DNA from: Pirellulales bacterium
Lineage (GTDB): Bacteria > Planctomycetota > Planctomycetia > Pirellulales > DATAWG01
Direction of reading: 5' to 3'
DNA: 64,000 nt
NCBI GenBank assembly: GCA_036267355.1
Contig: DATAWG010000004.1
Location: forward strand, 27,575 to 91,574
In this document: one piece after another, positions 59,029 through 64,000 of the stretch
Layout of the letters: each line of letters opens with the position of its first letter
How positions within the stretch are numbered: position 1 is the stretch's first letter
The notes under the pieces: model-generated
The model's input: the letters and a program-made list of their open reading frames with translations, nothing else
What the model was told of the DNA's origin: nothing
Database searches by the model: none
Position numbers and translations under genes: made by a program

Positions 59029-59246
59029 TCGTCGGCGATCTGGTATCGGGAGCGGCCAAATTGGCGGGGGCGATGAAAGATTTGCGGTTGCATTGGACCG
59101 AAACACAGGAACAGTGGCGCGACATCGCTGCGCGTCGATTCGAAGAGGAGCACCTCGTCGAACTGGAACCGCTCGTACGAATGACGTTCGACGCGGTCAG
59201 CCGTTTGGCCGAGACGCTGGACCGAGCGCAGCGCGAATGTAGTTGA
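59025..59246 (+). CDS. Small helical protein, WXG100 locus
   Basis: This is a 73-residue protein of two helices (GDLVSGAAKLAGAMKDLRLHWTETQEQWRDIAARRFEEEHL, then LEPLVRMTFDAVSRLAETLDRAQREC). The segment EQWRDIAARRFEEEH loosely resembles the WXG100 turn. The ATG at 59025 overlaps the stop of the preceding gene (ATGA), so translation is coupled. It ends 237 bases before the FtsK start, with a repeat between. Confidence 0.8.
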   Translation: MIVGDLVSGAAKLAGAMKDLRLHWTETQEQWRDIAARRFEEEHLVELEPLVRMTFDAVSRLAETLDRAQRECS

Positions 59247-59284
59247 GTACGTGGCGTTGCGAGGAGCGGCGAAGCGCTCCTAAC

Positions 59285-59392
59285 GTAGTAGGCACACTCC
59301 GTGTGCCGTCGGCGCAACGCGGCGCGAAACGCACAGAACGGCGCAGACGGCACACGGAGTGTGCCGGCTACTTTGGTTGCGGCTCCGCCGCC
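59285..59392. repeat. Inverted-repeat element, family 2 (copy C)
   Basis: The perfect inverted 20-mers GGCACACTCCGTGTGCCGTC (59291-59310) and its complement (59346-59365) flank a GC-rich centre. The tail CTACTTTGGTTGCGGCTCCG follows. It sits in the leader of the FtsK-type gene. Confidence 0.85.
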
Positions 59393-59483
59393 TTATGGCA
59401 AGTGCAGGGCAGTTGATTCGGCGTTTGGGAAACGGAACAGAAGAATTCATTCGCCTCGCCATGAGGCCCTTAGGCCGGCTGGT

Positions 59484-62400
59484 ATGACCCAACCGTTGTC
59501 GTCCGAAGTCGAGCGCACGCTGATCGCCGAACTCTATCGGCTCGCCGCCGAGCGGCAGGCTGCCGAAGTGCGCGTGCAGGCGGAATTCGTGGCCCGCAAT
59601 AAGGCGGCCGAAGAAGATTTTCGCCGCACCCGCCAGCAAATCGCCGATCGCTTCAAGGCCGACGGCCGCTCCACGCAGCAGCAATACGAGCGAGCCGTCG
59701 ACGGCCCGAAATCCGATTACGAATCGGCTCACGCCGCCGCGGCTGCCGAACACGAATCGCGCCGCCGACAGGCCCTCGACGACTTCGAAGCTGCCGAAAA
59801 GGCCGCCACCAAGCAACAAGAACTCGATACGTGGCAAGCCACGACGGTGTTCGAAGCCTCGCACCCCGGGCTGCTGGAGCAGTTTTATCGCGTCGAAGCG
59901 AAAGTGAATTCGCACGGCGATGCGATGGTCGCCATCGTCGATCAGGTGTGGCAGTGGCTCGAGCTTTGCCGCATGGGCGTGGCCTGGCGCGACACGGCCC
60001 TGCCCGACACGACCGATCCCGGCGGCGATCCGTTCGCACTGTTGCCCGAGTGCGTCGTAACGGCGCAAAACCGCTTGAACGATTTGCGGGCCCAAATCGC
60101 GCCGCGGTTTTTCATCGGCGTTCGGCCGCAGATTTTAAGCGTCGCCATTCTGCTGGTGGCAATGGTCACGTCGGCCGTGTTGGTGCATGGAATTTCGTCG
60201 GACACGATCTGGCGCTGGCTCGGAATCGGCGCGGCCTTGGCCGTCGCGGGCGGCGTGGGCACGCTGTTGACCCTTTATCAACGCGCTCGCAGCCATTCCA
60301 CCGCGCTTTGCACCGCGCTGCGGCAAGCGCTGGCCGACGCCGAGCGCTATCAGCAGCGCTGCCGCGTCGACGCCAAAGCGTATTACGACAGCCAGCGGGC
60401 CAAAATGGCCGAACGCCACAAGCGCGAAATCCGCGAGGCCACCGAACGCCATTTCACCACCATGACGCAAGTCATCGCCGATCGCGATGGGCGCCTGACC
60501 GAGACCGATATCGACTACGAGCGCATCGAAAAAGAATTGGTCGAGCGCCGCGATCGTTTGCTCGCCGAAGCGCACGCCAAACATCCCGATCTGATCGCGC
60601 AGGTGCGCCGGCAATTCGAGCAAGACCAGATCACCTCGCAAGCGGAGCACGAGCGGCGGGTGGAAGAAACCCGCTCGCGGCACGAAGCTGATTGGAACGC
60701 GATGGCCGCCGCGTGGCGCGATGGCATGGCCTGCATCTACGGCTCGATCGACGCGATGAACGAGCGTTGCCGCGAACTGTTTCCCGAGTGGCACGATCCG
60801 GCGTGGAAAACGTGGCGACCGCCGACGAGCCCGCCCCCGACGCTTCGATTCGGCCAATACGACGTGCGGCTCGACGAAGTGCCCGGCGGCATGTCGGCCG
60901 ATCCGCGGCTGAACGGCATCGGACCCGACGTGTTGCATTTGCCGGCCCTGCTGCCGTTTCCGCGCACCGCTTCGATGCTGATCGAAACGACCGGCGAAGG
61001 GCGGACCCGCGGCGTGCAAGTATTGCAATCGGAAATGCTGCGGCTGCTGGCCACCGTGCCGCCGGGAAAGGTGCGGTTTACGATCGTCGATCCGGTGGGT
61101 CGCGGTGAAAATTTCGCCGGGTTCATGCATCTGGCCGATTTCGACGACATCTTGGTCACCAATCGCATCTGGACCGAGCGGCCCGACATCGAAGCCCGGC
61201 TTGTCGATCTCACCGAGCAGATGGAGATCGTCATTCAGAAATATTTGCGGAACGATTTCGAAACGATCGTCGACTACAACGAATTCGCCGGCGAAGTGGC
61301 CGAGGCGTTTCGCATCCTTGTCGTGGCCGATTTCCCGAACAGCTTCACCGAGGCCGCGGCCGCGCGGTTGGCGAGCATTGCGACGCACGGGGCCCGCTGC
61401 GGCGTGCATGTGCTGATGACCTACGACTCGGCGCAAGCGCTGCCGATGAAGTTCGACATCAAAGACATTCAGCGGCACGCGACGAATCTGCTTTGGCAGG
61501 GGGACAAATTCGTTTGGAAAGATCCCGAGTTCGAGAAATTCCCGCTCGCGGTCGAGCAGCCGCCGCCCGACGAACGCTTCACGCAAATCGTGCAGCTCGT
61601 CGGCGAAAATGCCAAGGACTCGCGGCGCGTCGAGGTGCCGTTCGAATACATCGCTCCCAAGGAAGACGCCTGGTGGAGCGGCAGCACGGCCAAGGGAATC
61701 GACGTTCCGCTCGGCCGGGCCGGCGCCACCAAGCTGCAACATCTACGGCTCGGCCAAGGCACGTCGCAACACGTGCTCGTGGCCGGCAAAACGGGCTCGG
61801 GCAAATCGACCCTCTTGCATGCATTGATCACGAATCTCGCCCTCACGTTCAGCCCGGCCGAGATCGAACTGTACCTGATCGACTTCAAAAAAGGCGTGGA
61901 GTTCAAGACCTACGCCACGCAAGAGCTGCCGCATGCCCGCGTGATTGCGATCGAAAGCGAGCGCGAGTTCGGGCTGAGCGTGTTGCAAAAGCTGGATGCC
62001 GAGTTGAAGCGCCGCGGCGATTTGTATCGGGCCCTGGGCGTGCAGGATTTGAACGGCTTCCGCAAAGCCAAGCCCGACATGACCATGCCGCGCGTGCTGC
62101 TGATCATCGACGAATTCCACGAACTGTTCGTCGAAGACGACAAGATCGCGCAAGACTCGGGCCTGCTGATGGATCGGCTCGTGCGGCAAGGCCGTGCGTT
62201 CGGGATCCATGTGCTCTTGGGTTCGCAAACGCTCGGCGGAGCCTATAGCCTCGCGCGCAGCACGCTCGGCCAAATGGCCGTGCGCATCGCCCTGCAATGC
62301 AGCGAGACCGACGCGCACTTGATTCTCAGCGAGGAAAACTCGGCCGCCCGGCTGCTCAATCGCCCCGGCGAAGCGATCTACAACGACGCCAACGGCCGCA

Positions 62401-63455
62401 TGGAAGGCAACAACCCGTTCCAGGTCGTGTGGCTCTCGGACCAGAAGCGCGAAGATTATCTGAAGCGCATCCGCGCCGTGGCCGATCGGCAAACCGAGCG
62501 CTGGCGGAATTGGCAGATCGTGTTCGAGGGGAATGTGCCGGCCGTGGTGAGCCGCAATCCGCGCTTGCAAGAACTGCTCCACGCGCCGAATTGGAGCGAA
62601 CCACCCGCCGGTGGCCCGCAAGCGTGGCTTGGCGAAGCGATCGCGATCAAAGATCCGACTGCCGCCCCCTTTCGACCGCAAAATGGCTGCAATCTTCTGC
62701 TGATCGGCCAGCGCGATGAAGCGGCGCTCGGCATCATGGCCACGTCTTTGCTGAGCTTGGCGGCCCAACTGTCGCCGGCGGGCGCGGAAAATTCCAACGG
62801 CCATCCCGCCTCTGCAAGCGCGAGGTTCTATGTCGTCGAAGCCAGCCGGGCCGAGCGCACCGTGTCGGGGTCGCTGGCGAATCTGGCCGGCATGCTGCCC
62901 CATGGGGCCCGCGCCGGTGGGCGGCGCGAGTTGGACGGGATCATCGCCGAGATTGCCGAGGAATTGCAGCGCCGCCAGACGTCGGAAAAGCACGATGCTC
63001 CCGCGCTGTTTTTGTTCGTCTACGATCTGGCCCGATTCCGCGATTTGCGGCGCGAAGACGACTTCATGAGCCATTCGTTCAGCGGCGAGCCACGGCCGCC
63101 GAGCGTGGGCGCGCAATTCTGCGACATCTTGCGCGAAGGCCCCGCGGTCGGCATCCACACGATCGTCTGGTGCGACACGCTGAATAACCTGAACCGGGCC
63201 GTCGATCGGCAAGGCATCCGCGAATTCGATCTGCGGGTGCTGTTCCAGATGAGCAACGCCGATTCGAGCAACCTGATCGACAGCCCAGCGGCAAGCAAGC
63301 TGGGCGCGAACCTGGCGTATTTCTACAACGAAGAAGAAGGCCGCCTGGAAAAATTCCGCCCCTACGCCTGGCCCACGCCCGAGTTTATCGCCTTCACAAT
63401 CGCCCAGCTCCAATCCCGCCGCGCCGCCGCGCCGACAGACAAATTGGCGTCGTGA
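59484..63455 (+). CDS. FtsK/SpoIIIE-type membrane ATPase, type VII-like
   Basis: This is a 1323-residue protein. Residues 1-160 are a long helical, coiled-coil region. Two transmembrane helices lie at about 216-236 and 242-262, followed by a second coiled coil. The ATPase domain has Walker A GKTGSGKS at 768-775 and Walker B LLIIDEFHELF with Asp876-Glu877. A second ATPase-like domain near 1075 has a degraded loop (LLLIGQRDEAALG). Membrane-anchored FtsK/SpoIIIE proteins of this layout drive WXG100 export in type VII systems (EssC/EccC class). It is in one direction with the WXG100 gene. The start at 59484 is chosen because upstream is a repeat. Confidence 0.93.
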   Translation: MTQPLSSEVERTLIAELYRLAAERQAAEVRVQAEFVARNKAAEEDFRRTRQQIADRFKADGRSTQQQYERAVDGPKSDYESAHAAAAAEHESRRRQALDDFEAAEKAATKQQELDTWQATTVFEASHPGLLEQFYRVEAKVNSHGDAMVAIVDQVWQWLELCRMGVAWRDTALPDTTDPGGDPFALLPECVVTAQNRLNDLRAQIAPRFFIGVRPQILSVAILLVAMVTSAVLVHGISSDTIWRWLGIGAALAVAGGVGTLLTLYQRARSHSTALCTALRQALADAERYQQRCRVDAKAYYDSQRAKMAERHKREIREATERHFTTMTQVIADRDGRLTETDIDYERIEKELVERRDRLLAEAHAKHPDLIAQVRRQFEQDQITSQAEHERRVEETRSRHEADWNAMAAAWRDGMACIYGSIDAMNERCRELFPEWHDPAWKTWRPPTSPPPTLRFGQYDVRLDEVPGGMSADPRLNGIGPDVLHLPALLPFPRTASMLIETTGEGRTRGVQVLQSEMLRLLATVPPGKVRFTIVDPVGRGENFAGFMHLADFDDILVTNRIWTERPDIEARLVDLTEQMEIVIQKYLRNDFETIVDYNEFAGEVAEAFRILVVADFPNSFTEAAAARLASIATHGARCGVHVLMTYDSAQALPMKFDIKDIQRHATNLLWQGDKFVWKDPEFEKFPLAVEQPPPDERFTQIVQLVGENAKDSRRVEVPFEYIAPKEDAWWSGSTAKGIDVPLGRAGATKLQHLRLGQGTSQHVLVAGKTGSGKSTLLHALITNLALTFSPAEIELYLIDFKKGVEFKTYATQELPHARVIAIESEREFGLSVLQKLDAELKRRGDLYRALGVQDLNGFRKAKPDMTMPRVLLIIDEFHELFVEDDKIAQDSGLLMDRLVRQGRAFGIHVLLGSQTLGGAYSLARSTLGQMAVRIALQCSETDAHLILSEENSAARLLNRPGEAIYNDANGRMEGNNPFQVVWLSDQKREDYLKRIRAVADRQTERWRNWQIVFEGNVPAVVSRNPRLQELLHAPNWSEPPAGGPQAWLGEAIAIKDPTAAPFRPQNGCNLLLIGQRDEAALGIMATSLLSLAAQLSPAGAENSNGHPASASARFYVVEASRAERTVSGSLANLAGMLPHGARAGGRRELDGIIAEIAEELQRRQTSEKHDAPALFLFVYDLARFRDLRREDDFMSHSFSGEPRPPSVGAQFCDILREGPAVGIHTIVWCDTLNNLNRAVDRQGIREFDLRVLFQMSNADSSNLIDSPAASKLGANLAYFYNEEEGRLEKFRPYAWPTPEFIAFTIAQLQSRRAAAPTDKLAS

Positions 63456-63839
63456 GGGAGTTGGGTAGGTGTACGCGTTGTCATTCCTAGCCCCGTTTCA
63501 CGGGGCTTCCCGATGCCGGCGTTAGCCGCTCGGCGCGTCCAATGTTATGGCCTCGCCTCGCGGAACGGAAGCGATCGTGGCTAGTGGTCAGTGATTGGCA
63601 GCGGAGGCGTGGCGGACGCTTGCGTCCGAACCACTAACAACTAACCACTAACCAAGCATTTGCTCTTCGCTCCTCTCGGAACAAGCCGATTCGGCGACGG
63701 TTTAATCTGATAGACGAGCACAAATTCCAGGCCGCGGAAAAGAAGGCGGAAAAAAGGCGGAAAAGGTGTCAGGAACCGATTCTTAATTCGGTTCCTGACA
63801 CGAATGGCACTGTCGGCATTGTAACCGATTTGTCAATCG
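63456..63839. other. Intergenic region before the transposase
   Basis: No gene is recognised. It has a GGACGCTTGCGTCC hairpin near 63614 and the perfect inverted repeat at 63766-63801. Confidence 0.4.
63766..63801. repeat. Perfect inverted repeat near an IS end
   Basis: GTGTCAGGAACCGA (63766-63779) and its exact complement TCGGTTCCTGACAC (63788-63801) flank an 8-base loop. It is 39 bases beyond the transposase stop codon and may be part of the element end or its terminator. Confidence 0.6.
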
Positions 63840-64000
63840 CTAGTTGCGTCGCGCGAGATGCGCGCGAAGCTTTTCGCGAGGCTCTTGCATGAGCTTGTAG
63901 CCGTGGCGACGTCGTTTGAGTTCGCGCGGCTCGATGCGGCCGGGACGATCGCCGACGTTGCATTCGGCGATCCGTTTCAACAGCGCCTGGCAGTGCGAAA
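63840..64000 (-). CDS. Transposase, C-terminal part (IS4-like), cut by the window end
   Basis: On the minus strand the frame from 64000 to the TAG at 63840 reads SHCQALLKRIAECNVGDRPG, then RIEPRELKRRRHGYKLMQEP and a basic end LARRN. This D-R-P-G-R-x-E-P-R-x-x-K-R-R pattern is typical of IS4-family transposase C-termini. The rest of the protein and the left inverted repeat lie beyond the window. The short frame 63769-63963 in another phase is a shadow. It is an insertion sequence edge. Confidence 0.7.
   Translation of the reverse strand, partial: SHCQALLKRIAECNVGDRPGRIEPRELKRRRHGYKLMQEPREKLRAHLARRN

Noticed and set aside
60135-63413. Two long minus-strand frames (535 and 556 residues) opposite the FtsK-type gene
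   Set aside because: They lie antisense in a GC-rich gene with a good domain structure; the translated sequences show no motif and have high His/Arg.

Overview
The window looks like a chromosomal segment from a GC-rich planctomycete, most likely Pirellulales-like. This is inferred from gene content and not proven: a PEP-CTERM secreted protein, a prepilin-type secreted protein, many c-di-GMP and phosphorelay proteins, a WXG100/FtsK locus, long Pro/Arg-rich proteins and many intergenic palindromic repeats. No rRNA, tRNA or CRISPR array was recognised.

Layout. 1-7.4 kb: 3' end of a sigma-54 activator, a small lipoprotein, a stand-alone receiver, and an RND efflux permease and adaptor separated by an opposite-strand universal stress protein. 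7.7-16.1 kb: a PEP-CTERM protein, REC-GGDEF-CBS and tandem-GGDEF proteins, a PilZ protein, an Ogt alkyltransferase, a conserved unknown and a GNAT enzyme. 16.2-22.8 kb, minus strand: GlgC, an AsnB-type amidotransferase, two glycosyltransferases and Hpt, the last three linked by GTGA stop/start overlaps; this looks like polysaccharide metabolism. 22.9-28.6 kb: an esterase, a GNAT enzyme, a metallo-hydrolase, a divergent phosphoglucose-isomerase-like protein and a FabD-like acyltransferase. 28.9-37.4 kb: a disordered Arg-rich protein, DnaA, a broken FadL-like outer-membrane gene, an exported beta-carbonic anhydrase, a PEGA lipoprotein and a membrane PP2C phosphatase. 37.4-49.9 kb: an HPt protein, a Cys/His-rich secreted protein, a PRC-barrel protein, a Gly-rich TPR protein, a receiver, a 1970-residue poly-HAMP hybrid kinase and a second hybrid kinase directly behind it. 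50-55 kb: a small membrane protein, a Tat-exported TIM-barrel protein, an EEP-fold hydrolase, threonine dehydratase and an acyl desaturase. 55.3-63.5 kb: a prepilin-like protein, then a probable operon with a WXG100 protein, two small helical proteins and a 1323-residue membrane FtsK/SpoIIIE ATPase, resembling a minimal type VII-like secretion system. The window ends in the 3' part of an IS4-like transposase.

The two most interesting coding signals are the WXG100/FtsK locus and the poly-HAMP kinase array. Outside genes, at least five families of short inverted-repeat elements recur. Some supply the stop codon of a gene or sit directly in front of a ribosome binding site, and one site (56.94-57.00 kb) joins halves of two families. 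Good sigma-70-like promoters are visible before the conserved unknown at 11.9 kb, dnaA, the prepilin gene and the WXG100 locus. Two strong terminators frame the 39-41 kb region.
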